This document shows, piece after piece, positions 22,891 to 30,644 of a DNA stretch of 38,718 nucleotides. The stretch covers positions 1 to 38,718 of the IMG/VR virus record IMGVR_UViG_3300029989_000080, one strand, 5' to 3'. The stretch comes from a virus. The translations under genes and the position numbers were made by a program. The notes below the pieces were generated by a model. It made no database searches and had not been told where the DNA came from. It saw only the letters and a list, made by a program, of their open reading frames with translations. Numbering within the stretch: position 1 is the stretch's first letter; each line of letters starts with the position of its first letter.

Positions 22891-23934
22891 ATGGATCTCA
22901 CAGGAAACACCCCGGACCCCGTCCAAAGTGCGGAAAAGATCGCCACGCCGAGGCATATCAACGGCGTCCTTTTCGACGGGACGAGCGACGTCACGATCCC
23001 CGCGACCGACTCGACGGCAAGGATCGCCACGTCGGAAAAGGGCGCCGCGAACGGGGTCGCGCCTCTCGGGTCCGACTCGAAGATCGCCGCGGTCTATCTC
23101 CCGAGCTACGTCGACGACGTCCTCGAATTCGCGAACCTGGCGGCACTCCCGGGGACGGGCGAAATGGGCAAGATTTATACCGCGCTCGATACCGGGAAAA
23201 TATACAGGTGGAGCGGCTCGGCTTACATCAATATCGCGGCTTCGCCAGGCTCGACCGACGTCATTACAGAGGGCTCGACGAATCTCTATTTTACAGCGGC
23301 GAGGGCGCTCTCCGCAGCTCCCGCCGAGACGACCACAACGTCGGGCGCGCTAATCAACGGCGCAACCGCAAAGACGACTCCGGTCGACGCGGACCAGCTC
23401 GGGCTTATGGATTCGGCCGCCTCGAATGTCCTCAAAAAACTATCGTGGGCGAATATCAGAGCGACGCTTAAAACCTATTTCGACACCCTTTACGTCGGGG
23501 CGGTCACCGGTGCGAGCGATTATTCCGACACGACATGGACACCGACGCTCACGTTTGCAACGCCAGGCGACCTTTCTGTCGCATACCTGACAAGGGTCGG
23601 GACTCAAATAAAAATAGGTAAAATGGTGGTTTTGAACTTTGACATATCGACGTCCGCTTTTACATGGACGACGGCAAGCGGGGCAATGTCAATAACCGGC
23701 CTCCCGTCGTCGGCCAGGACTCTAACAGGTTATATCGCCGAGGGGGCTCTCAGGTGGCAAGGGATAACCAAGGCCGGATTTACTAATATTGTAGCGGAGA
23801 TCGGGAGCGGGAGCGGCTTTATAAGGGCTCTCGCCTCGGGGAGTGGTCAGGCAATCACGGCAATCACGGCCGCCGATATGCCGAGCGGCGGGACGCCTCA
23901 GTTTGTCGGGACAATAATATATTTCTTGCCGTAA
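22891..23934 (+). CDS. tail fibre protein
   Basis: 347 residues. N-terminal 'ATPRHINGVLFDGTSDVTIP' is a common tail fibre repeat; 'GEMGKIYTALDTGKIYRWSGSAYINI' and 'EGSTNLYFTAARALSAAP' are typical shaft motifs. The C-terminal about 150 residues are beta-rich and likely form the receptor-binding tip. Start after CAGGGGGAAAT. It is followed by the tailspike, so the two may form one complex. Host receptor unknown. Confidence 0.8.
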   Translation: MDLTGNTPDPVQSAEKIATPRHINGVLFDGTSDVTIPATDSTARIATSEKGAANGVAPLGSDSKIAAVYLPSYVDDVLEFANLAALPGTGEMGKIYTALDTGKIYRWSGSAYINIAASPGSTDVITEGSTNLYFTAARALSAAPAETTTTSGALINGATAKTTPVDADQLGLMDSAASNVLKKLSWANIRATLKTYFDTLYVGAVTGASDYSDTTWTPTLTFATPGDLSVAYLTRVGTQIKIGKMVVLNFDISTSAFTWTTASGAMSITGLPSSARTLTGYIAEGALRWQGITKAGFTNIVAEIGSGSGFIRALASGSGQAITAITAADMPSGGTPQFVGTIIYFLP

Positions 23935-23961
23935 AAACTGGAATTTAAGAGGAGAAAAAAC

Positions 23962-26547
23962 ATGGTACTTAGAACCCTTACGAACGCCGGTCAACCCTTG
24001 AGATACCCTGACGGGACGCCGGCGGCTCGGGTCAAGGTCACGTTTACCCTTGTCGACAACCACGGCAACTTGACGGACGCGTGGGACACTGTCGACATGA
24101 TCCGGATCTCTCCGCTTACCCTGATGGCGACAACCGACGCAACCGGAGTTTTCAGTATCAACCTTTGGCCGACAGCCCGGGCAGATCGGCCGGTCTATTA
24201 TTTGTGCAAGGTCCCCATTCTCGGGACGATTGATATTGTCGCCCCGCTTCCGGACAATTCCGGCGCCTACATGTGGAGCCAGTTTAAAACCGGATACTCG
24301 GGCGATCCCGCGAATTACGCCGCGGCGCCGATTCAAATCCTTGACGCGTCCTCGCCTTACCCGAACCTAGCGGCGGCGCTCGGAGACCTCTCAACTTACG
24401 GAAAAACTGTGTGGATTTCTACGGCCGTTTCATGCAATGACCTCACCGTGACACATAGAGAGGTCCGGGTCCTTATGGGGGGTATGATTACCGTGAACAC
24501 CGGTCATATCCTCACCCTTGGAGCTTTCGACGCCGGCCGGTATCAATGCTTTGCCGGCGCCGGGACCGTTACCTTTACCTCAGGGCTCACGGACTCAGTT
24601 TTTCCGGAGTGGTGGGGCGCGCTCGCGGATGATACTACTGACTCGGCGGACGCTATAAACGCGGCGATCGTCGCGCACCGGGTCGTTAGATTTGCGTGGG
24701 GCTCTTACCGTATATCAAAAATGCTCAGGGTCGATGCCGTTGACGGGAGCAATTACCCGACCCAGCAGGGGCAATGCCTATTGGGTGCCGGTAGCACCGA
24801 GGGGAGCGGCCTCGCAACTAGCGGAAGGATCGCCGGCACAATGATAAAACCGATCGTGAACCCAGGCGTCACAAGGCTAAAATATATGCTCAAGATCGGG
24901 GACGACACCATGCAATCGTTTACCTATGTCGCCGGTTTACGGGTGTGTGGAATCCATTTTTTTGGATCATACGCAGGGCAAAACGAGCAAACCAGGCTGA
25001 AAGATACCCGTTATGGGATCATGATGCGCCGGGTGGCCGATTACTCTATCACGAATTGCAAATTTACAGATATGGAGTGGGGCATTTACAGTTACGGCCG
25101 GTATGACTCCAATGTTAATAATTGGGTTACTAATTTTAACGGGGTGATTGCAGATAATGTTTTTGAATACATTTTGATAGCCGGAATTAAACTCATGTTT
25201 GGATCGGCTGAAATACATATTTCTCGAAACTTCATGCAATTTTTCGGGTCAGGGTTTTACCCCGTTCAGACTGTTTACGGGGTTTTGTCAGTCGGCCAGA
25301 CGCTCGGCAACATGTTACACGACAATTACATTCAATATATGGGCTATACCGGGTTTCCCTCTAGTGCTGATGGCTCGGACGGTTTTAAACATCAGCGCGG
25401 TTACGGGATCGGCCTTTATAGCGGCGCCGCGACGTGGGGGATCTCGGGCGGCTATTATGAAAAGAACGATTATGATATTTATTTCGGGTCTAACGTCGAG
25501 CTGAACCCGGCGAATGAGGCTTACGATTATTGGGACACAGTCGATCTTGGCGTAAACGTAGGGGTTTTCCCGACGGATAGCCTCGGGAACTATATCGGGC
25601 GCGGCGGCTCTTTCAGCTTTGGCGCCGCGTCGATCAAGTTTAACGCCAGGGCTAAAAATAACACTGTTGATTCTGTCCATTTCGAGAACAAGATCCGGAC
25701 CTATTACCCGCTGTACTCCTCGCGCGTTTCTTATGGCGGCGCCGTCTACTACTGCAAAAACGATGTACTGTCAGCGACTAACCCCTTGGCCGACTCAACA
25801 AATTGGGGGACGTGCGCCGTTAACGAGCCTTGGTTTTTGGCGGCCCAGGTGCCGGCATGGGTCAGCGGCGCTCAGTACCGATCAGGCAAGTCGAGGACCT
25901 ACACCTATGCCGGGACCTTTGTGAAGCCCGATTGGACGGGTATCGTCGGTGAGGGCAGTATCACGACGACGGGAGACGTTTCAAACACGCTCAAGGGAAA
26001 TTATTATTTTAACCTCGGCGGGATTTATGATTCGATCCCGAATCCCACATATTACCCCCTCGGCGATTATTTAACCGCAGATGTCCAGACCCTCGGCTCG
26101 CTTCAGGCGGCCGGAACAGTCCGAGGCGACAAGGGGCTCAACGTCAACCAGATAACCTACATGGAAGGGCTCGGGGGCGGATTCGAGCAGTCCGTTTCAT
26201 TCGGCGCCTACTTCAACCGGGGCGACGCTCAATATCATTTTGCGAGTGCTAACGCCTACGTCGCAGGGGTCCGGCATGAGCCGTCGAATAAGCGGATCTA
26301 CCTATTCGCGGGTGGAACCGGCAGCAATGCAAAAGATGCGACGGCCGCAATTAGCAATTTTTTTGGTATGGATTATTCGGATTTGTCCAACCCCTATTTG
26401 GTCTTTAACGGGATAAAGGTCTTTTCCGGGACTGGCGTCCCTGCGATCACCGCCCCGAAGGGCTCGCTCTTTCTCAGGCGCGACGGCGCCGCCGGGTCTA
26501 CGTTCTACGTCAACGAATCCGGTTCGACCACATGGGCGGCTAAATAA
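23962..26547 (+). CDS. tailspike with parallel beta-helix
   Basis: 861 residues. An N-terminal attachment part ('TLTNAGQPLRYPDGTPAARVKVTF') is followed by a pectate-lyase-like beta helix opening at 'FPEWWGALADDTTDSADAINAAI', then short repeats of about 20-25 residues ('DYSITNCKFTDMEWGIYSYG', 'NGVIADNVFEYILIAGIKLM'). Two Trp/Tyr-rich carbohydrate-binding-like stretches follow (about 600-665), and the end is 'APKGSLFLRRDGAAGSTFYV', a known fibre C-terminal motif. It likely cuts or binds a surface polysaccharide. The beta-helix part is visibly more AT-rich than neighbouring genes, suggesting acquisition by exchange. Confidence 0.85.
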   Translation: MVLRTLTNAGQPLRYPDGTPAARVKVTFTLVDNHGNLTDAWDTVDMIRISPLTLMATTDATGVFSINLWPTARADRPVYYLCKVPILGTIDIVAPLPDNSGAYMWSQFKTGYSGDPANYAAAPIQILDASSPYPNLAAALGDLSTYGKTVWISTAVSCNDLTVTHREVRVLMGGMITVNTGHILTLGAFDAGRYQCFAGAGTVTFTSGLTDSVFPEWWGALADDTTDSADAINAAIVAHRVVRFAWGSYRISKMLRVDAVDGSNYPTQQGQCLLGAGSTEGSGLATSGRIAGTMIKPIVNPGVTRLKYMLKIGDDTMQSFTYVAGLRVCGIHFFGSYAGQNEQTRLKDTRYGIMMRRVADYSITNCKFTDMEWGIYSYGRYDSNVNNWVTNFNGVIADNVFEYILIAGIKLMFGSAEIHISRNFMQFFGSGFYPVQTVYGVLSVGQTLGNMLHDNYIQYMGYTGFPSSADGSDGFKHQRGYGIGLYSGAATWGISGGYYEKNDYDIYFGSNVELNPANEAYDYWDTVDLGVNVGVFPTDSLGNYIGRGGSFSFGAASIKFNARAKNNTVDSVHFENKIRTYYPLYSSRVSYGGAVYYCKNDVLSATNPLADSTNWGTCAVNEPWFLAAQVPAWVSGAQYRSGKSRTYTYAGTFVKPDWTGIVGEGSITTTGDVSNTLKGNYYFNLGGIYDSIPNPTYYPLGDYLTADVQTLGSLQAAGTVRGDKGLNVNQITYMEGLGGGFEQSVSFGAYFNRGDAQYHFASANAYVAGVRHEPSNKRIYLFAGGTGSNAKDATAAISNFFGMDYSDLSNPYLVFNGIKVFSGTGVPAITAPKGSLFLRRDGAAGSTFYVNESGSTTWAAK

Positions 26548-26560
26548 TAAGGGGACTGTT

Positions 26561-26989
26561 ATGCAAATTAGGGCGATCTTATTTATTTTGGCGGGAACTT
26601 TGGCGAGCGTGACGGGCGTCGCCTATGCAGCGGCAACGGGGGGCGCACCTGGCGGGGAAACCTCGGCGACCGTGATAATTATCGCTGTATGTGCCGGGCT
26701 CTCGCAGCTCGGCGCGGTCGGGCTCATGATTCGTGTTTACACGGCGCGGGTCGACGCGATCGGCGAGGCTGTGAAAGAGATCCCCGTCCTCGTCGAGATC
26801 CTCGAAGCTCACAAAGAGGCGATGAAAGAGCATTCGGCAAACGAGGCGAAGATTCTCGACGAACACGCGAAGCATGTCGCGGAGCTCTTCAACTCGCGCA
26901 ATGAATTGAAGTCCGCGGTCGATAAAATAAATTACCTTCACGACCTCAAGAAGTGCGAGGAATCCATTTTAAGGGGGGCTTGCTCATGA
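26561..26989 (+). CDS. holin-like membrane protein (142 aa)
   Basis: The N-terminus is a hydrophobic segment ('AILFILAGTLASVTGVAYAAA') that could be a signal or first span. A second span follows ('SATVIIIAVCAGLSQLGAVGLMI'), then a long charged coiled coil ('VKEIPVLVEILEAHKEAMKEH...'). It lies just before the endolysin, so a holin or lysis accessory role is likely by position. The Cys residues near the C-terminus ('CEESILRGAC') are unusual for a holin. An Rz-like role cannot be ruled out. Confidence 0.6.
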   Translation: MQIRAILFILAGTLASVTGVAYAAATGGAPGGETSATVIIIAVCAGLSQLGAVGLMIRVYTARVDAIGEAVKEIPVLVEILEAHKEAMKEHSANEAKILDEHAKHVAELFNSRNELKSAVDKINYLHDLKKCEESILRGACS

Positions 26990-27576
26990 CTCGGCGCTCT
27001 TACGTCCTGGCGGCGATCCTCGTCTTCCTGGCGGCCTATTTCTTGTGGCTGCAGGTCCGCAAGCCGGCCCGGATCTCGTCCGCGGGATACATGGCGGCGC
27101 ATGTCCCCGGGGAGCTCGCCGGCGAACCGAAAAAAACGGTCACCGCGAAGGCCCAGGTCTACCAGGACAAACGCCGGGCAATGAAAAAGCTCGGCATGGA
27201 CGAGGCGGACAGCGACGACGACGCCGAAGAGCTGGCGACCGCGGCCGAGGTCCCGCCGACTCCGGCCGGCGCGAAGGTGGGCGTTTTCCTCAACACGACG
27301 ACGGGGAAATTCCGGACGGTCGTCAAGGCGAACCCGGTCCCGTTTTGGTCTTTCGAGCGGGGGACCGAGATCGGCGCCCGGTACGGCGTCACGACCAGGG
27401 GCGGGACCGCGGCCGCCCTTTTCCTTCGGCGCGACCTGGCGCGGATCGGGAAGGCTTACCTCTCGGGATATGTCGAGGGCGCGGGGCGGATCGAGGGCGG
27501 AGTCGTTCGAGATCCGGAAGCGAAGGCAATGATCGAAGTCTCGGGGCGCTTTCACAATCTCCCCGGGCTCGAATAA
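26986..27576 (+). CDS. membrane-anchored lysis-region protein (196 aa)
   Basis: Start at 26986 (ATGA overlap, AAGGGGGGC site). One N-terminal span ('YVLAAILVFLAAYFLWLQV', about 6-24), then a soluble region with an acidic patch ('MDEADSDDDAEELATAAEVPP') and a C-terminal domain ('GVFLNTTTGKFRTVVKANP', 'GTEIGARYGVTTRGGTAAALFLRRDLARIGKAYLSGY'). I do not recognise the family. The single anchor plus periplasmic-looking domain between holin candidate and endolysin fits a spanin-like or accessory lysis role, by position only. Confidence 0.65.
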   Translation: MTRRSYVLAAILVFLAAYFLWLQVRKPARISSAGYMAAHVPGELAGEPKKTVTAKAQVYQDKRRAMKKLGMDEADSDDDAEELATAAEVPPTPAGAKVGVFLNTTTGKFRTVVKANPVPFWSFERGTEIGARYGVTTRGGTAAALFLRRDLARIGKAYLSGYVEGAGRIEGGVVRDPEAKAMIEVSGRFHNLPGLE

Positions 27577-27600
27577 AATCCAATGGGAAAAGGGGGCGGC

Positions 27601-28278
27601 ATGTCACAAAGGAAATGGTTTTTCGGGATTCTCCTCGGGGTGATCCTGGCAGTATCGGCCGCGCAGCTCGGGGCGGCGCCGGGCTTCGATTGCCAGGTCG
27701 CTTTAAAAAAGATCTTCCGGAACGAGGGCGGATTCTCGAAGGACAAAAACGACTCGGGGAATTGGACGGGCGGGAAAGTCGGGAAGGGGAAGCTCGTCGG
27801 CACCGCCCCGGGCGGGATCGCCGGCTCGATCTATTTCAAATACTACCGGGACCGCCTTCACAAGACGATGAAAGAGGGGACCCTCGCCGACGCCGCGGTC
27901 ATTTATGACGGGAGCTATTCGCGGCCGCTTCACCTGCAGAACATTAAAAGCCAGTGGCTCGGGACAATGTTCCTCGACACCGCGATCAATTGCGGGACCG
28001 GCGTCACCGGCATTTTGGCGGCGCGGACGATTAACGTCCTCAACGGCAAGGGCGAAGACTTCCCCGTCGATCCCGGGCTCTCTCAATCTGAAATTGATTG
28101 GATAAACGCCTACACGAAAAATCAATTTTGGGAACCCGGCCAGGTGGACAAGACAAAGAGGATGCTCTTCGGGAAGGTATACCAGGAAATGCGCGCCCGG
28201 TATTATGTGAAGATCGTCCGGCATGATCCGAAAAAGCTCCGCTACCTTCCGACCTGGCTCGAAAGGACCTATGATTAA
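27601..28278 (+). CDS. endolysin, GH108 family, with signal anchor
   Basis: 225 residues. The N-terminal hydrophobic stretch (about 7-25, 'FFGILLGVILAVSAAQLG') looks like a secretory signal or releasable anchor. Next is the glycoside hydrolase 108 core: 'IFRNEGGFSKDKNDSGNWTGG' with catalytic Glu42, 'APGGIAGSIYFKYYRD', and the C-terminal 'MFLDTAINCGTG' and 'WINAYTKNQF'. This family cuts the glycan strands of peptidoglycan. I take ATG 27601, which follows AAAAGGGGGCGGC, rather than the ATG at 27583. A terminator follows, closing the late run. Confidence 0.9.
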   Translation: MSQRKWFFGILLGVILAVSAAQLGAAPGFDCQVALKKIFRNEGGFSKDKNDSGNWTGGKVGKGKLVGTAPGGIAGSIYFKYYRDRLHKTMKEGTLADAAVIYDGSYSRPLHLQNIKSQWLGTMFLDTAINCGTGVTGILAARTINVLNGKGEDFPVDPGLSQSEIDWINAYTKNQFWEPGQVDKTKRMLFGKVYQEMRARYYVKIVRHDPKKLRYLPTWLERTYD

Positions 28279-28284
28279 ACGCAA

Positions 28285-28323
28285 GAAGAGCCCCAGGACC
28301 TCGCCCCGGGGCTCTTCTTTTAT
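28285..28323 (+). terminator. rho-independent terminator of the late run
   Basis: GAAGAGCCCC (28285-28294) pairs perfectly with GGGGCTCTTC (28308-28317) around a 13-base loop, followed by TTTT. It sits six bases after the endolysin stop and before the convergent leftward genes. Confidence 0.92.
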
Positions 28324-28345
28324 CAAGCGACCGTCGACCTCAAGA

Positions 28346-28600
28346 TTATGACAACACCCCCGCATGATAATATTTTCGGATCGCCCGGAAGCGTTTCACG
28401 CTCCGCCGATTGAGCCCCGATATTATCGCTAACATGACGACCCCGCCGACAATGCAGACCAGGGGCGCCAGGTGGAACAAGAGCCAACCGACCAGGGCGA
28501 AGAGCACCCCGAGCCCGGCCGGGTGGATCGTGGTCATGACGTAACATGTCCGCTCGAATTGCTCGTTTGTTTCATTCACTCCGCAGTAAACTTTTTTCAT
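28346..28600 (-). CDS. small two-span membrane protein (84 aa)
   Basis: Start at 28600, after an AAGGGGAAATG site on the minus strand; it overlaps the preceding gene's stop (ATGA). Hydrophobic segments 'AGLGVLFALVGWLLFHLAPLV' and 'CIVGGVVMLAIISG' suggest a hairpin in the membrane; the C-terminus is basic ('NRRSVKRFRAIRKYYH'). Unknown function. Last gene of the leftward operon. Confidence 0.65.
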   Translation of the reverse strand: MKKVYCGVNETNEQFERTCYVMTTIHPAGLGVLFALVGWLLFHLAPLVCIVGGVVMLAIISGLNRRSVKRFRAIRKYYHAGVLS

Positions 28601-29052
28601 AGCATTTCCCCTTTTAACCAAAGTTTGAGTTGTCCTCTTTGCGTCCCGATCCCGCCCGTCGTATGCGCGCGCCGATAAAACGGGAAGCCCCTTTTATTTT
28701 CCATTGCGTCGAGCGCGACGTCGATCACCTGGCGATAAATCCAACCGGCCGCGACGAGGATCTCGTCGTAATGGTAGCACCCCAGGCGAAGCGCGTCGGC
28801 GAATTGGACGGGCGCCCCGGGGAGCAGCTCGGCCGCGCGGACCTTCGTCAAGCGGCGATCATAGTCGGGGATCATGGCGTCGGACCGAATGAAGCCGAGC
28901 TCGGCCGAGAGGATCACGATCTCGGGGAGCTCGTCGGCGGGGACCTGGCGGATCATTTGATAATACGCGCCGCGATACCGATCGAGGGCGGGGAGGAGCC
29001 CGGCGGCCGGGTCCTTTGTGGCGGAGCATCCGACGATTAAAAGCCGCTTCAT
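28597..29052 (-). CDS. DUF6884-like / YaaA-related protein
   Basis: 151 residues. 'LLIVGCSATKDPAAG', 'ALDRYRGAYYQMIRQ', 'EIVILSAELGFIRSDAMIPDYDRRL' match the pattern of DUF6884 proteins ('CS..K...', 'LSA.yGl...d....YD'), distant relatives of the peroxide-stress protein YaaA by my memory of the family. Such genes are common in phages and some defence islands; the role is unknown. Four-base overlaps on both sides tie it to its neighbours. Confidence 0.72.
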   Translation of the reverse strand: MKRLLIVGCSATKDPAAGLLPALDRYRGAYYQMIRQVPADELPEIVILSAELGFIRSDAMIPDYDRRLTKVRAAELLPGAPVQFADALRLGCYHYDEILVAAGWIYRQVIDVALDAMENKRGFPFYRRAHTTGGIGTQRGQLKLWLKGEML

Positions 29053-29279
29053 GACTTCACCCCCGGGACGTCGAACCCGCGCCGGCGGAGCTCGTCCGCG
29101 GCGCGTGCCTCGGGCGTCTCACGATTCAGCAACGCGAGAAGGGCGAGCTCTCCGATCACGACCGAAACCGAGAACCCCGAGATCTCCGCCAGGCGATCGA
29201 GCGCCGCCCTTTCCTCTTCGGTCACCGTCGCATTAATCCGGCAATGGCGCCCCTTGTCTTGCTTCGCTTTCCCTTCCAT
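29049..29279 (-). CDS. small putative DNA-binding protein (76 aa)
   Basis: 'GRHCRINATVTEEERAALDRLAEISGFSVSVVIGELALLAL' gives a strand followed by two helices, resembling a ribbon-helix-helix protein with a basic N-terminus. The C-terminus is charged. It has a clear AAGGGGAATTT ribosome binding site and overlaps the next gene by four bases. It may regulate this leftward operon, but I see no obvious matching operator. Confidence 0.6.
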   Translation of the reverse strand: MEGKAKQDKGRHCRINATVTEEERAALDRLAEISGFSVSVVIGELALLALLNRETPEARAADELRRRGFDVPGVKS

Positions 29280-29289
29280 AAATTCCCCT

Positions 29290-29364
29290 TTACCTATTGA
29301 TCATGTAAATGAAGGCGGCGCCGATCGCGGTCGCCGCCAGATTGACGAAGAGGATCTCGATCAC
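29290..29364 (-). CDS. 24-residue hydrophobic peptide
   Basis: A GTG-started frame encoding a mostly hydrophobic peptide ('EILFVNLAATAIGAAFIYMI' at its core), one membrane span. The GTG overlaps the preceding stop as GTGA, and the frame fills the gap exactly between its neighbours. A weak GGGGT ribosome site is present. It could be a real membrane micropeptide; codon use agrees with the operon. Confidence 0.45.
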   Translation of the reverse strand: MIEILFVNLAATAIGAAFIYMINR

Positions 29365-29564
29365 GCTTGCACCCCGAAAATGATATTTTCGTTTTTCTTT
29401 TGCCAGGCGACGGCCGCCTTCCGGCACTCCTCAAGGCTTCCCTTCACGCAAGAGAATAGAACGCCGGACGGGTCCCGGTAATCGTATTGCACGAAGACTT
29501 TCCCCTTCCTTTTGAATGTTTCCCATTGCTCGGCACCTGGCGCACAGTCTTTAGCGAATAGCAT
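29361..29564 (-). CDS. DUF3873-like small protein (67 aa)
   Basis: Pattern 'KVFVQYDYRDPSGVLFSCVKGSLEECRKAAVAW' recalls DUF3873 ('YVQYDYR..G.LFSCV..TLEEC'), a small protein family of unknown function known mostly from mobile elements. The match is by memory of the motif only. The start ATG follows an AAAGGGGGGA site at the foot of a hairpin that is duplicated upstream of the 29609-29908 gene. Confidence 0.6.
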   Translation of the reverse strand: MLFAKDCAPGAEQWETFKRKGKVFVQYDYRDPSGVLFSCVKGSLEECRKAAVAWQKKNENIIFGVQA

Positions 29565-29567
29565 AAA

Positions 29568-29600
29568 TCCCCCCTTTGCCCGGGAACCGCCCGGGCTCGG
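29568..29600 (-). promoter_or_regulatory. leader hairpin plus ribosome site, copy 1
   Basis: On the minus strand: CCGAG, then GCCCGGG, a five-base loop, CCCGGGC and AAAGGGGGGA, immediately before the ATG at 29564. The stem ends at the ribosome binding site. A near copy lies at 29911-29945. Confidence 0.6.
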
Positions 29601-29608
29601 ATTGTCGA

Positions 29609-29908
29609 TTAATAGCGGTCCGATCTCGTATCGTTTTCTTTCGGGCTCGGATAGTTGCCGATGAACTCGACGCCGGCGGGGAGCTCGAAGATCCGCGACC
29701 AGAGACGGCCCGGAGCGTCAAAATTATTATTCGGGTGATCCGTCGTCTCGATCTCTATCGTCCTCAGGATCTCGCCGCCCGGGAGAACCGCGAAGACGAT
29801 CTCGAAGGACGCGACCGCGATCCGGCTCGATATGGTCCCCACTACCTCGGCGCCCTCGGCGTCAACGAATTTCGTTTTAATGTACCCCTTGCAAAGTGAC
29901 TTTTTCAC
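29609..29908 (-). CDS. hypothetical protein (99 aa), GTG start
   Basis: I take the GTG at 29908, seven bases after a GGGGGGA site, over the longer frame. The product starts 'MKKSLCKGYIKTKFVDAEG' and is beta-rich with 'IEIETTDHPNNNFDAPGRLW'. It shares the short motif E-T-T-D-H-x4-F with the gene upstream (29953-30249), which could hint at related domains. No family recognised. Confidence 0.62.
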   Translation of the reverse strand: MKKSLCKGYIKTKFVDAEGAEVVGTISSRIAVASFEIVFAVLPGGEILRTIEIETTDHPNNNFDAPGRLWSRIFELPAGVEFIGNYPSPKENDTRSDRY

Positions 29909-29910
29909 AA

Positions 29911-29945
29911 TTCCCCCCTTTGCCCGGATTCGCCGCCGGGCTCGG
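29911..29945 (-). promoter_or_regulatory. leader hairpin plus ribosome site, copy 2
   Basis: Near copy of 29568-29600: on the minus strand CCGAGCCCGG, an eight-base spacer, CCGGGC and AAAGGGGGGAA, then the GTG start at 29908. The shared stem sequence plus identical position relative to the start suggest a duplicated translational control element. Confidence 0.6.
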
Positions 29946-29952
29946 CATGGTT

Positions 29953-30249
29953 TTAAGCCTTCTTGATTGCCAGGACGAAGGACCCGCAGCAATTATAAAC
30001 CTCGATCCCGACCAGGCCGTCGGCCTCGAAGTGAAGGAAGCGGTCGCCGCCGTGACCGACGAGCCAGGCGCCGGAGATCCCGAAGGTATGCTCGGCGTGA
30101 TCGGTCGTCTCGACTACCGGGTGAAAACCTTTGACGTCGCTCTCGACACAACCGTCGACCATACCGTCGAAAGATCTTTTTTTCTGGATCAGAATCGAGC
30201 CGGCGTTTTTCTTGAGAAAGGTTTTAAAGGTCGTTTTCGTGATTTTCAT
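29953..30249 (-). CDS. hypothetical protein (98 aa), first leftward gene
   Basis: Basic N-terminus ('MKITKTTFKTFLKKNAGSILIQKK'), then 'FDGMVDGC' and 'ISGAWLVGHGGDRFLHFEADGLVGIEVYNCCGSFVLA'. I recall similar small proteins from other phage and enterobacterial genomes without an assigned function. It has a strong CCAGGGGGAC ribosome site and is the first gene behind the leftward promoter at 30294-30323. Confidence 0.68.
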   Translation of the reverse strand: MKITKTTFKTFLKKNAGSILIQKKRSFDGMVDGCVESDVKGFHPVVETTDHAEHTFGISGAWLVGHGGDRFLHFEADGLVGIEVYNCCGSFVLAIKKA

Positions 30250-30293
30250 TTTGTCCCCCTGGCGTTTTGTTGTCGTCCTCGTCCCGTAAAAGA

Positions 30294-30323
30294 ACTATAC
30301 ACCGATTTCTATAAAAATGTCAC
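30294..30323 (-). promoter_or_regulatory. leftward early promoter
   Basis: Minus strand: GTGACA (30323-30318), 18 bases, TATAGT (30299-30294), in an AT-rich stretch 45 bases upstream of the first leftward gene. Close to the sigma-70 pattern. Confidence 0.6.
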
Positions 30324-30366
30324 GCTTTATTTTTAAATATTTTTACGAAATTTATTAAAAAAGTTA

Positions 30367-30396
30367 TTGACGCGAGAAGGCCGCTAATGATACAAG
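30367..30396 (+). promoter_or_regulatory. rightward early promoter
   Basis: TTGACG (30367-30372), 18 bases, TACAAG (30391-30396). The -10 overlaps the left arm of the inverted repeat at 30385-30412, so a protein bound there would block it. It would drive the HTH regulator and the whole early run. Confidence 0.5.
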
Positions 30397-30412
30397 TTTT
30401 CCCGTATCATTA
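30385..30412. promoter_or_regulatory. operator-like perfect inverted repeat
   Basis: TAATGATAC (30385-30393) and GTATCATTA (30404-30412) are perfect complements around a ten-base spacer. It lies between the divergent early promoters and 26 bp before the XRE-type regulator gene, which is its likely binding protein. Confidence 0.75.
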
Positions 30413-30437
30413 TTAAACCGACGAACAGGGAGAATTC

Positions 30438-30644
30438 ATGATCTTGAACAGGCTCGACCAGGTAATGAGAGAGAAGGAAACGAGGAACGAGGATGTCGCG
30501 GCGAAGTCCGGCCTCTCGACAATGACGATCCAGAACGCCAGGAAAGGCAAGTCGGTCACGCATTCGACGTGGAACCTTATCGCCTCGGCGCTCAAGGTTA
30601 GCAAGGCGGCGCTTCTCTCCGACGGGGTGAAACATGGCGAATGA
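30438..30644 (+). CDS. XRE-family HTH regulator (Cro/CI type)
   Basis: 68 residues, a single helix-turn-helix domain: 'RLDQVMREKETRNEDVAAKSGLSTMTIQNARKGKSV' and 'WNLIASALKVSKAALL'. The recognition helix is around 'STMTIQNARKGK'. There is no cleavage or dimerisation domain, so it is Cro-sized. It probably binds the inverted repeat just upstream and sets the balance of the two early promoters. ATG follows CAGGGAGAATTC. It overlaps the next gene by 11 bases. Confidence 0.88.
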   Translation: MILNRLDQVMREKETRNEDVAAKSGLSTMTIQNARKGKSVTHSTWNLIASALKVSKAALLSDGVKHGE

